From assembly GCA_963580455.1 (NCBI GenBank), contig OY756966.1, positions 24,183,001-24,247,000 on the forward strand: a stretch of DNA of 64,000 nucleotides. Reading direction: 5' to 3'. Each line of letters begins with the position of its first letter. Position 1 is the stretch's first letter. This document shows, piece by piece, positions 1-10,992 of this stretch. The notes beneath the pieces were generated by a model. It was not told the origin of the DNA. It worked only from the letters and a program-made list of their open reading frames with translations, and did no database searches. A program made the translations under genes and the position numbers. This stretch comes from Euonymus europaeus. Its lineage: Eukaryota > Streptophyta > Magnoliopsida > Celastrales > Celastraceae.

Positions 1-3000
1 TAATTTCAATAAAAGCTTTTACATTTCTGTGTTAGAATTCTATTATTTTTTGTAGTGACGCTTATGAAATATTGAATTCATTTTTATGAAGACAAATCCT
101 GGACCAGTAGTTTTTGCATGTACACATAGATTGTCAGCCGTCAGGTAGAAGGTCATATTAGCACAAAATCTCTTATCAATCTTTAGACTGACAGTAAATC
201 TTGATACGCTCGCTCATAATTTTCAATACATCACAATCAACACTTGTACACCCAAAAATGCCATAAGCAGTTGATCGAGTTTCTCCCCTGTGTAAAAGTA
301 ACCAACACAAATACTAAACTCAGGAAAAAAAAACATTTTAACTATTTTCATTAATTAAACGTCTCAAATTTAATTAAATATTTGTTAATTGATTCATGAC
401 AGATGCCAAACAATTAGAAACTCGAATAGTATACAATCAGTACCTGTTAGCGAAGAGGGGATTGTTGAACCCATATCCTTCAGCTCTTGGTTTAGGGATG
501 TGCCATCAGAGGTTAGAGATTTCGTATTTCTCGAAGTGATTGAAAAAAAAAACATAGAGATCAAGAAGGAAGTAGAGATTATAAGAGTTGAGGGATACGA
601 TGGTGCAATTGTCATAAGTGAACCCATGATGAAGGGGATGGGTAAGGCATGAAGTGCACGCAATGGATTGGATTGGTGTGTGAATGTAGGTGAACAGTAT
701 CCATGAAGAATATCTTCCATTTGAGTGCAAGCTGGATGCTGCTAGTGGAGGAAGCATTTCAGATTGTTAGTCCAAATATAGCGATCTCTTCATTATTACT
801 TGATTTCTCTTCTTACTTTCTCAATTCTCTCTGTGTCAAAGAAGAGGACATGCTTCACACTACTACAATTCACTTATGGTTAACCCCACTTTCTTGCACC
901 CATCACATTCAACCCGACAATTTTTATAGTTACTATTACCTCGTATATTTCAATTTCCTAGTTTTTCTTTGAACGTGGAATAGTGGATAGCGGTATGAGT
1001 GATTCGTGTCAAACTTGTTTAATAGTGTAATCGTGAATTTCTTTGGAGTTGAATCGTATAATTTTAAAAACTATTGAGTTATAAGATTTTCACTGAAATC
1101 GAATACTTAACAAGTGCTAAATTTTGACCCAACTTATTATGTCATCGATCCTCGAAGAAATTTATTTTCTTGGACTTTGAATTTAGATTGTCTCGAATGG
1201 GAAAGAAAAAACTCTTATGTTAATTATCATTATCGACTAAAAATAAACTCAAAGTGAATCTCTTAAAAAGTGACATTTCACATGATATGGGAGCTTAAGC
1301 CAAATGCCCAAATCTTGAACTAAATCTAAACTTGTGGGTCGAACTACAAGTCATGGTGGGGGTGTGAAAAAGTAATTTGCTAACAACAAAGAGCTAAATT
1401 AAATAATTAATTGGTAAGATTGTCTATTATTGACAAAACAAAGCTTGACCAACAAATCTCTCGCTTTTTCCATTCTCCTCACTTTAGGGATTAGACACGT
1501 GCATCTAGGGTCGATTGAATTAAATAAATTCTTAAAGGTGGGAGAACAAGTAATTTCAAATTAAATTATAATTAATTTGCCCCAAACCCACACCATACCC
1601 AGTCTTGATTAGTACAACAAGTGGTTACAGTACTACTGACATGGATGACCTACGGAAGAAACAATGGTCAAAAAAGGGTGGTCGGGTCCGCCCTTAAAAA
1701 ATTACAGTGGACTCCCCTGTAGAAAAGATAAATAAGTAGTTAAAATTTAATTTTTTTTAAATTGTGAATGTATTTTAAACGAGGTTTATGAGTTTGACGG
1801 TATTATTTTCTTCGGACAAATATTAAATTCATCGCAAGAGATGTTGAATGCTTAAAGCTTATATTCAACGGTTCAAAATTTACATAATCTTTTTCGTGTT
1901 AAATTTAATTTTTGTTTGATATAAAAAAAATATCATTAGACTCGTAAATTTGATAAAAAAAAACGCATCTTTTAAGAATATAAAAAAATTTATAGTGGCT
2001 TTACATCCAGCCCAAAGAAAGTGATGTGGAAAGAAGTGATCACGTACACCAAATGGTCAACTAGGGTTTGGTGATCTATCTTTCCATGTTATATATATGC
2101 TTGTGTTTGTACAATCACAGACTGTTTGGACAACCCACAGGCCAAATATATATATATATATAAGTAATAGAGAAAATAAAAGAGAAAATGGAGTTTCACT
2201 ATTTGAGCATAGTTTTTTGGGAAAACTGTCTTGACGTGAAGGTATGATGAATAATGATTCCTGAGTTGAATTGATATAACACAGTAACACACTACAAACT
2301 AACAGACAAAAATGTCAATCCCTCTTAATAATTAGCAAAACCAGAGACCTATATATGAGCTGTAAAATCGAAGCCAAGAATATGATCAAAATTAAGAAGC
2401 AAACAGAAACAATTAAGAAAATGCAAAAACAGAAATCAAGATCGGGTTGGTTGGTTTGTTCGTTCATACTCTTTCTGATGAGTGCAGAGACATATACATA
2501 TATATAGATACACATATGGTTGTGGTTGTGGTTGTTGTTGTTCATTGGTGGTATTTGTGGGTGCAACCAAACTGGGGCCACTATGTGAAAGCCAAAATAA
2601 AAGGAAAAGCAGGTAGGAAGGCTGCAAGAGAATATACACACTAGTGAAAATGTGAAATAGAAACAAGGAAGGGCGTCTCACACTCTTTTCTCGTCTTGTC
2701 ACTCTCCGCCCTCTCCTTTTCCAGCAATTCTGTTGATGTTACGATGTCGCTTAGTGCGTGTCTCTGTGGTGTTTTTGACAGTGGTTTCCCGCCAACTGAC
2801 AGTGCCTAAATTTGCCATCATCGCTCCTCCTGCCCACTCTCTCGTCGATCTGCATGTCAATCCTCTGTTGATGCTGAGTTGGCTCGCTCGCTCGCTCACT
2901 CGCTCACTAGATCTATGGGTCCGTTTGGATCACTCTGTCACCCATTTTCTCAGACACTCTCGGTTTTTACTCTTTACGATATCTTATACTCTACGAGACA

Positions 3001-3982
3001 TACTCTCATTCAAACAGACAGATAAAATCAGTGGATCTGTGTAAACTAATGATTTTTGTACTAGCAATTATGAAAATAAAGGCATATCTAATATTAAGAA
3101 TATGTAGGACTCTTGACCTAATGTTTTAGATATATGATGCATGGCCACTATCCCTTAAAAGTTAAAGCCAAAAACATAGGAAAAACAGTACTAAAAGAAG
3201 CACGCACCAAGTTCTCCCAGAAAACGTGAGATGTGATGGTCTCTGTCCGAAATTAAAGCTACATCATACGTCTTCCTTCCCTATATTAATATATGCGTCC
3301 CTGAGTAGTTGGTCATAGGAAAGAGACCTGTTACCAGAAAGATAATTACGGGATGCTGTAACCTTGAAACCTTAAATCATCCTAAATTCTAATCACTAGT
3401 CTTAAATTAACTAACGTAATTACAGTCTTAACTTTTTTCCCCTACACGAGCACAATACCGTTTAAACTCTCCGGAACGTAGCCTCCCACGCGCATCACTA
3501 CGAGAGCATGCCTGAAATCTTTCCTACCATTGCTTGACACTGCCCTGAGCATATGCAATGACATGTTTTTGTCGGGAGGAGATGATAGATGAGACTGTAT
3601 ATTTTTATTAATATAATTATATTCAAAGATATGTTTTAGTCATGTGATTAAGTTTATGTGTTGACTTTTTATAGAAGATGTGAAATTTTATATTGCTTTT
3701 GGTATATTGTTTTGTTGGAGGAACGAAATAGTGATCGCCTTGCTAATAGAGAAAGAGAAAATTATATAGCAATTTGTATTTTACAGATATGAGTGTATAT
3801 TGGAAGACATGTTTTTTATGACGAAGATAAACATATAACTTATGATCCGTTTGGATAAGAGTAAATCTCATAGAGTATAAGCTATCGTAAAACATAAAAA
3901 TTGAGCTATGAGAGTATAAGTTATCATAAAAGTAAAAGCTAAGCGTGTTTAAGAGTATAATTGACAGAATATAAATTAACGT
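1..3982. other. Gene-free AT-rich region
   Basis: I see no supportable gene here. Open frames, the longest about 100 codons, have no recognisable domain and show no consistent exon structure. Simple repeats include a TA run near 2,147-2,162, a GTT/GTG run near 2,517-2,541 and CTCG/CTCA repeats near 2,882-2,907. A stretch at 2,916-3,022 starts with a GTCCGTTTGGAT-like motif and ends with its approximate inverse, so it may be a short decayed MITE, but no target duplication is clear. Confidence 0.6.
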
Positions 3983-3985
3983 TTA

Positions 3986-4612
3986 GGCTCCGTTTGTTTG
4001 ACGGAAAACAAGCATTTCATGGAAAAGGAAAAGCATATCATGTAAAAACAACTAATTTCTATTGTTTGGACAAAAAAAATTACTAATATTTTCCATTGTT
4101 TGTTTTTTTGGAATTAAAAATTTGAAATACAACATTTTTTATTATGTTGACCAACAAATGTGTGTGTATGTTTCGTGTGAATATACATGAATTCATATAT
4201 ATATAAATATATATAGAATATTGACAGTAATGAAATTTCTTTAGAATAAATCATTTTTTATTGTTAAATATCTTTTATTGTGTGTATACATGCATATGTA
4301 TATGTATATATATAATACGTATATTTTTATATGTACGCGAAACACAATCTAAATTAACTTGGTTAAAATATTACGGATCATAAATGTGCATTGAGTTAAA
4401 AATATGTGACTTAATATGTTCACATTCATGCTCATAATTTTGGGGAAAACAACATTCCAAAATTGAGAAGAGGAGTTTTTCATTTTTAAAGTCTTAAAAT
4501 TGAGTTGATTATATAACATTTTTAACTTACTATTTTTATTTTTCATCCCCAAATACTATAAAGTGAAAAAAATATTTTTTAAAAATTAATTTTCCGTCAA
4601 ATAAACGGAGCA
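3986..4612. mobile_element. Tourist/PIF-Harbinger-like MITE
   Basis: The 627-bp AT-rich segment is bounded by inverted repeats of about 23 bp. The left end begins GGCTCCGTTTGTTTGACGGA, and the inverse of the right end begins TGCTCCGTTTATTTGACGGA. TTA flanks both sides (3,983-3,985 and 4,613-4,615), matching the 3-bp TTA/TAA target preference of PIF/Harbinger elements. It has no coding capacity, so it is non-autonomous. Family placement is inference from the termini and target site. Confidence 0.72.
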
Positions 4613-4615
4613 TTA

Positions 4616-5102
4616 TTCTCAAACAAACGGAAACTTGATCTTTTTATATGATAGGGATGATATCCGTTTTCCTTTTAAGGGACGGAGCTGTTGGCTCATT
4701 GGCTGAATGCTGACGTACAACTAGCGTCATCCTTTTCTTGGACATACTATCCCGTAAAAGCGAACAACAGCAAGCAGTCCTGAATGCCGACAATTAACCC
4801 TCTCTCTCACTGCGTAAAGTATTTCGGTATTTCCCTTGTCCCACGCTCACGCGCCACCGTTTGTCTCGTTTTCAGCGTTGGCGGCGCGTGAATAGAGGGC
4901 GTGGGATTTAAATTTGGTATTCCCACTACTAAAGAACTGTACCATCACCATCCATAACCTTAAGCCATCCCAGAGTTTGACACACTCCAAGTCTGTCTCT
5001 GCAACTCCACGCGGTTAAAAAAGTCTAATAATAGAAAAAGTTACGGGTTTACCGGCTATAGCAGGTGGAAACGGCCGAGGCTTATTAACAAGAGCTTTGA
5101 AG
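4616..5102. promoter_or_regulatory. Upstream region of the ZF-HD gene
   Basis: About 490 bp between the MITE and the LINE insertion. GC content rises here (around 4,840-4,900), and the region probably contains the distal promoter of the homeobox gene. No single element can be assigned with confidence. Confidence 0.35.
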
Positions 5103-5307
5103 CATAAGCAGCTTTGCTTTGGGTTGTTTTTGTAGTTCTGGGTTTGGGTCCCGTTTTGTGTAGTCTTTCTATTTTGTCTGGGTTCTTTCAGCAAATTCAT
5201 GTAACATCGGTATTCCTCCGCCATAAGTGAGGCCTTTAATAAACTTCAGAGGTACCGTCCTCTTTTATCAAAAAAAAAAAAAAAAAAAACATAAGCAGCT
5301 TTGCTTT
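5103..5307 (+). mobile_element. 5'-truncated L1-type LINE tail with 18-bp target duplication
   Basis: A 169-bp insert (5,121-5,289) ends in a run of about 20 A (5,270-5,289). It is flanked by an exact 18-bp direct repeat, CATAAGCAGCTTTGCTTT, at 5,103-5,120 and 5,290-5,307. A long target duplication plus a poly(A) tail is the signature of target-primed retrotransposition. The body (TATTCCTCCGCC..AAGTGAGG..AATAAA-like..ATC then A-run) resembles the 3' ends of plant L1 LINEs. It lies about 130 bp before the homeobox ATG, so it sits in the promoter or 5' UTR. A SINE or processed transcript is a less likely alternative. Confidence 0.8.
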
Positions 5308-5419
5308 TGCAGAGAAAGATAAGCTCATCTTCATTACTCTCTCACTCCTCTCTTATATGTTTTTATTTTCAATTAGCAAGAAACGACACCGTTTCTTTTC
5401 TCTTGCCTGAGTTTTCGAA

Positions 5420-6124
5420 ATGGAGTTCGAGGATCAGGAAGAGCAAGACGAGGAGATGGAGCTGCCGGCGAGCTACGACTCTCTAGGCAACACGACCCGC
5501 CCGGTTTCAGGACCCGAAGCCATTCTCTCTGCAGGAATTTCGGCCCAGAAGAAGCCCAGGTACCGAGAGTGCCTGAAGAACCACGCTGTAGGAATTGGAG
5601 GTCACGCAGTGGACGGCTGTGGCGAGTTCATGGCGGCTGGAGCCGAAGGTACGCTCGACGGGCTAAAATGTGCCGCGTGTAATTGTCACCGCAACTTTCA
5701 TCGAAAGGAGAGCTCCGAAATCGTTTTCCATCACCACCTCGCTCACCATCAGGTCCCGCAATTCGCGGCCTACCACCGAACTCCAGCTGGATATCTCCAC
5801 GTGGCACCTCAGCAGCAGCACCAGTACAGGCCTCTCGCTCTACCTTCCTCGTCAGGCGGTGGAGGGAGTCACAGTAGAGGAGACGATCAAGAAGACTTGT
5901 CGAATCCGGGAGTGTACGGTGGAGTGACGAGGAAGAGACATCGAACGAAGTTCACGCAGGAGCAGAAGGACAAGATGCTTGCACTGGCGGAGAGGCTCGG
6001 GTGGGGATTGCAAAAGCACAATGAGGAGGTGGTGCAGCAGTTCTGTAACGAGACTGGTGTGAAGAGGCACGTGCTCAAGGTGTGGATGCATAATAACAAG
6101 CACACTCTGGGTAAGAAACCCTAA
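5420..6124 (+). CDS. ZHD1/2-like: Zinc-finger homeodomain (ZF-HD) transcription factor, ZHD1/ZHD2 type
   Basis: A plant-specific DNA-binding transcription factor of 234 residues with no intron, as is usual for the family. Residues 47-97 form the ZF-HD dimerisation domain: [19 protein letters not shown] and a Cys/His series ending [14 protein letters not shown]. Residues 171-234 form the homeodomain, with RKRHRTKFT at its start and [14 protein letters not shown] in helix 3. The acidic start ([14 protein letters not shown]), the GYLH segment near 124 and the -GKKP end match the Arabidopsis ATHB22/ATHB25 (ZHD) clade. Members bind DNA as homo- and heterodimers in the nucleus and act in shoot, floral and seed traits. 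The ATG at 5,420 is the first in frame after the LINE tail. The C-terminus ends right after the homeodomain, as in relatives. Assignment within the clade is less certain than the family. Confidence 0.95.
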   Translation: MEFEDQEEQDEEMELPASYDSLGNTTRPVSGPEAILSAGISAQKKPRYRECLKNHAVGIGGHAVDGCGEFMAAGAEGTLDGLKCAACNCHRNFHRKESSEIVFHHHLAHHQVPQFAAYHRTPAGYLHVAPQQQHQYRPLALPSSSGGGGSHSRGDDQEDLSNPGVYGGVTRKRHRTKFTQEQKDKMLALAERLGWGLQKHNEEVVQQFCNETGVKRHVLKVWMHNNKHTLGKKP

Positions 6125-9043
6125 AAAAAAATTAATAAAATCATGTCCACCGATCTCTTGAATGTCAATAGATACATGCATGTCCAACAAAAGAAGGTGA
6201 AAATGGAAGTTTATTTAAATAATTCAGTTAGAGTTTCCAGTGTTCCTCTCTTAATTTTCTTTAGTGTGATTGTAATGGTAGGCTTATTCTAGGGTAGATT
6301 AAGCTAATGATATGATATTATGGAGTAGTTAATTAATTTTTGTTTTTCACATTCAGTGCAAGTTTGAGCTAGAATTTATGGTTATGAGTTTCAGTGGACA
6401 TTAATTGTTATACTTTGTTTTTAGCACTGTGAGTGAGTGAGCTAATGGTACCTTATATATGTTGAGGTTATCAGTCTATGATCAGCATTACGTTGTCTGA
6501 GGACTTTGAGTATCATGACAGAGAGAGAGAGAGAGATTGGGCATGGATGAAGCTGCAAGGTCGATCTGGGTTTTCTAGGAATTTGTCTGAGCTATATATA
6601 TCACCTTATGTCATCAACTTTTTTGAAGTTTCTTGGAGGCTGTATTTTGCCATTGACATCTGTTTCTACATCTGTCTTTTGTGAGGAATAGGTATAATGT
6701 CATTTATTTCTTGTTGTAACAATACTCCTCACTTGAGTCCAAACAGTACCTCATAGGGAGAGTGAGTTTTGTTTGGGTTGTTCACCATTTCTCCAGCAGT
6801 ACTCTTTCTTTAAATTTAAAATTTTCTTTTCTTTTCTTTCCAGTGTTTTCAGTAACTAAATGTTAATTTAATATATAAATTGTACCAAATAATTAAGAAA
6901 CCTTGATATTAATGGAGTCCTCTCCCTTCTCTGGATCTGCTTCTGTTTTGCCCCGTCTTTTGTGCTGTTTTAATTTATCTGCACTACTTACTAGCTAGCT
7001 CTCTCTTGTGTACTGATCTCTGAATTTTCTCTTTTCAACAAAACTGGTTCTCTTAATTAAACGAAAAGTGATTTTTCCTATAAAATATATATGTTTATAT
7101 TATATATGTTTCATCTTTGATGGGTGGTCTAATACTTCTCGTTGGGAAGCAAAGGATTTCGTTATAAGGTGATCCATATATTATATAGGTTATATATATA
7201 CATATATATAATATAATGTGTTCTTTTGTACTTTTTTTTCTCGTTTTCGTAGGCATTATTAATTTCTAGTTTTTCTCTCTTGGAAAAGAATTGAAAATGC
7301 ATCCTATAGGGACAGTATATCTCCAAGAATCTCTTCATGCATTCCCTACTGGGTAGGGTTTAATTAGAAGAGAAGAAGGTGATGGTGCTAATTTTTTGTA
7401 ATTAGTCCTTACATGTTCAGTGACTTAAATGTATTTGTTGCTTACTATTTGGGGGACCTGATTCAGTATATGAGGTAAGACTTATATTGTAGTGGGGAAT
7501 TCTTGTTCTGGACAGCTTTCATAAGTTCTATATTATATGGAACTTGTGATATATATGTTCCAAGTTCAATTAGCAAGAGCAAATGCTGTTGTTGGGTAGC
7601 TAGAGTTTTGCTTCTTCTGGTGTATCAAAACTCATGCAATCATGTATCTACCATAGATGGTCAGCTAATGGGATGGATTTTTCTTGACTGGGGAAAATTT
7701 ATTAAAGCCTGCATAAATATTCTGGACACACACACACACACACACACACATAGTACTGTAGTCCTATATATATATGCTAGGTAATGTGTGTGGGTGTTGG
7801 CCTGTTGGGGAGAATCTTGGTCAAAGGTTATTATACTTTACCAGCTGGGTAAATTAATGAAAGCGATTGATCATCCAATTCTTGTTCATTTTTATAAATC
7901 GACTTAGTTTCACAGTTTCACTAGCATTTCAAAGACCCAAAATGGTAATTCTCAGTCCAGTAGAAGCCTAGAAGCAAATCCGCACAAGACAGGCAATATT
8001 TTAGTTGATTAAGGTGGGATCAGTTTTTATAGTTTGGAATTACGAACTTTCGAAAAGGAAGACTTCCACCGAGCTCAGTTACCTTTTCTTTTGGAGGAAG
8101 ACCATGGAAATGACAGTTTCAAAATTCTTGTCCCTACTAAATCCTCCATCGCTGCTGCCAACTGAGCTTTCTTTATCCTTCCAATTCTATTAGCTTTAAA
8201 AGTTGTAGCCCCCGCGAAGACAAAGTTTCATGATTTGTATCTGCTTCTTGTCTTCGGTCCTTTTTTTTGGTCGTCTTGGCATCAAAAGACTGTTCAAAAA
8301 ATAAACCAAATCAATCATTCACATGCCCAAGGTGCGGCCTTCAATTATGGCCCAGTTCGACCCAAATTTGTGGGGCCCATTGCAGCCCAATCCGCACATT
8401 GTTATAACTTGGGGAGGGGGTGATAAGTGAAAGAATTAAATGAGACAGAGTTTTGCCTTAAACCACACTTTAGATATTGTCCACACATTGGGACGTCTAA
8501 GGTTTTGTACTCCCTCGAGTGTATAAGATTTGTGCTTTGTCTATCTACTATATTGCTTGGCCTTTCACCAAAAGATTTCAAAAAGGCCGTCCAATCAGTT
8601 ATCGAGACAGAAGTTCTGATATCATGTTATAATTTTATAAAAAAAGTGAGAAATAGGAAGACAAGATTTCGAAAAGGCCGTCCAATCAGTTATCGAGACA
8701 AGAAGTTTTGATATCATGTTATAATTTGATAAAGAAAATGAGAAGTAGGAAGATGTGGGAGAAAGATTTGGCCAAAATTATACTTGAGGTTATCCACTCA
8801 TTTAGCATCGAGCATACATGTTTTAGGTTCTGATTTAGTTTATAAACTAGATTGGTTGGCCTTCACCAAGCAATATTGGTTACAAGACCTTGCAATCGAA
8901 GTGACTCAAAAAACGGAATTATTTCATTAGAATCCAACCAGTTGACAATTTATTTCAAAAACCCATATCCACAAGAAAACTCAAAATACTAAAACCACAA
9001 AATATTAAAGCAAGGCAGCATATATAAATAAAATCACACATAA
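6125..9043. other. 3' flank of ZF-HD gene and gene-free DNA
   Basis: The first few hundred bases are likely 3' UTR. A GA run lies at 6,522-6,534, TA-rich DNA near 7,080-7,220 and a CA run at 7,728-7,750. Several GGCCCA/TGGGCC-type motifs occur near 8,340-8,395, but no gene start follows them. A 91-bp tandem duplication lies at 8,574-8,755. No supportable gene was seen. Confidence 0.55.
8574..8755. repeat. 91-bp tandem duplication (two copies)
   Basis: Copies start at 8,574 and 8,665. Both contain AAAAGGCCGTCCAATCAGTT, then a GATATCATGTTATAATTT-like stretch. The copies differ at a few positions, so the duplication is not very recent. No coding content. Confidence 0.8.
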
Positions 9044-10992
9044 CTACACTCCCTTGATGCTCATACGATCGTTGCTTGGTGTGTTGGCCCGAGTTGACCT
9101 TTCATTTCTCTTGTTGATAATCGCCGGATTATTCTGACCAGATCGGAGACTCTTCTCCCAATCAAACTTCTTACCATAAGAAGTTGCATTAGCAGGCATG
9201 GTTTGTGGATTACTGGATTTCGAACTCCGAGAATTAGTAGCTTGTTTTTTGGTCTCTTTGATTTCAATCTTGGTCCCTCCATCCAATCTTATACTAATAT
9301 TGACGACAGAGAGTGTTTTGTGGTTTCTCTCTTTTGCATTCTTTCCCGCATAGAGACGGTGCAGTTTCAAAGCCATATGGTATATCTCATCTTTTATTTC
9401 TTCCTCCAAGTCTCTCTCTATGTCCTTCTCAAGCTCACTCCGAATCTTCAACTCCTCTTTTGACATGAAGGTGAACATGTGATCTCTCTTGTTCAAGCCT
9501 TGTTTCCTTTGTTGATCATTCTCACTGGTTTCAATCTGCACAACATGTCTAGCAATGTCGATTAATACAACAAATTCCGTCCAGTAACGGTCCGTTTGGT
9601 TTGTTTTTTGTTTTCTCGTATTTTTTTATTATAAAAAAAGAGGAAAATGTTTTTTTTTTCATTTTATATTTTTCAATGATTTCTTTTATTTCGCGTGTTT
9701 TCTAAAATGGACCGTCAAGTAAATTAAAACAAAAAATAATTATATCAAATAGACTCACTTTTAATTTCCTAGTTCTACAGAGGGGTGATAAAATTATATC
9801 CTATCTGGATGATCAATTTGTTCTTTTTATATTAAATTAAGTTTGGATATAAGTTTTATATCTAAAATTTGGGCCTAAAAACAAAAAATTTATTCGATTT
9901 AAAATCGGGTTAGGGTCTAAACATAAACATATTGTCCAATTTAGTTATTTGAATATTAACCCAGATTAGATTATTGACCACTTTACTTGTTGGGATTTAA
10001 ATTACTCCGAGTTTGGTCAATTAAGTACGTTAAAAAATTCAAACTAATATGAGTCCGGATATACAAATATCTTGTAAGAGCACATGCAATGATAATTGTA
10101 TAATGGGGAGGAGATAATGTATTAGAATGTGTATTTTTTGTTGAGATATATATTTTAGTGGGATTAATCTTGATTTTTGTGTAATTTTGTTGATAAATGG
10201 ATAGAGAAAACGAGAATGATTGGTTTGAATAATGAGAAATAAATAATTGTATTGAGAGATGTGTTTTGCTAATGTGATTATATTGAGATATTTGTTTTGC
10301 TAATATGAAATATGCGTGGTTTGAATTTTTGTATAATAGAAATGGTATCCATAAATAATTTTAATGAGAACATTATCTTGTTATCATTGTATGTGCTCTA
10401 ATTAAGCCCATTATATTGTCTGACCTTGATCGATTTGGACCTGAATTTTTGCCACCCCTAGACTTCTACTCACCTTAATAGTCTTGTCCTTATTGTGATT
10501 AGAAGCAAAACATAGATGTACACAACAAAGATTGGCTCTTAATTTGAACTTATAAAAGCTAGTTGGATTGCAATCTTTAAGCCTAAACTACAAAAAAATC
10601 TAAATTTTTTTCTTAAGAAAGAAATACCCAACGATTAAAAGTTGACAACTTATAACTTATCAGGATATATCAATTTGAACATGTGGAATGTATATTGCAA
10701 TGAAACAAGCAAAAAATTGTTTTTCTTCTTTAAAAAAGAAGACGACCCAGACACACTTACCCTTGATCCTGGCCATGGCTTTGGAGGATTGTAAACTCCA
10801 TTTTGAGACCCCCCTGATGGTTCAACAAGTAAATCTGCAGAAACCCAAGCACAAAAGAGAAAAGTAGTCACATAAATAAATAAAGCTCTGATCGATCATT
10901 AGCAGCTCATCATGAGAACAAAATTGGGGACAACAAATTAAATCTGGGAAACCTAGTATGTCATCATTTGAGGACATGGTCTTCTGCTCCAT
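9044..10992 (-). CDS. Unknown three-exon plant protein (about 201 aa)
   Basis: Exons on the minus strand: 10,992-10,953, 10,834-10,761 and 9,535-9,044. All junctions are GT-AG, the first intron is phase 1, the second phase 0, and the join is stop-free. The protein starts MEQKTMSSNDDILDLLVEPS, has a GGSQNGVYNPPKPWPGSR block (about 21-38), and then a highly charged helical stretch, KEELKIRSELEKDIERDLEE followed by EIKDEIYHMALKLHRLY (about 64-100), likely a coiled coil. The tail is basic and Ser/Asn-rich, with FDWEKSLRSG near 165. No signal peptide or membrane segment is apparent. I do not recognise the family. The fit of three exons and the conserved-looking PPKPWPG block argue for a real gene. 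Intron 2 hosts a MITE (10,078-10,398). The first ATG was chosen because the upstream frame offers only non-ATG starts nearby. Confidence 0.65.
10078..10398. mobile_element. Short Tourist-like MITE in an intron
   Basis: A 321-bp AT-rich element. The left end reads GAGCACATGCAATGATAA, and the inverse of the right end reads GAGCACATACAATGATAA (one mismatch). TAA flanks both sides (10,075-10,077 and 10,399-10,401), as for PIF/Harbinger target sites. It lies inside intron 2 of the unknown minus-strand gene and has no coding capacity. Confidence 0.7.

Noticed and set aside
389..652. An 87-codon open frame with VSEEGIVEPISFSSWFRDVP-like protein
   Set aside because: No recognised domain, a non-ATG start, and no exon partners; sequence on both sides is AT-rich without splice support.
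2733..3044. 103-codon open frame on the plus strand
   Set aside because: Built on CTCG/CTCA simple repeats and a possible MITE; no domain and no conserved features.
5015..5224. Minus-strand open frame upstream of the ZF-HD gene
   Set aside because: It is the antisense of the LINE insertion and its flank, not a gene.
5852..6190. Minus-strand open frames overlapping the homeodomain
   Set aside because: Antisense shadow of a well-supported coding region; no domain.
7503..7784. 93-codon open frame ending in THTHTHTH
   Set aside because: Ends in a CA microsatellite and has no domain or splice support.
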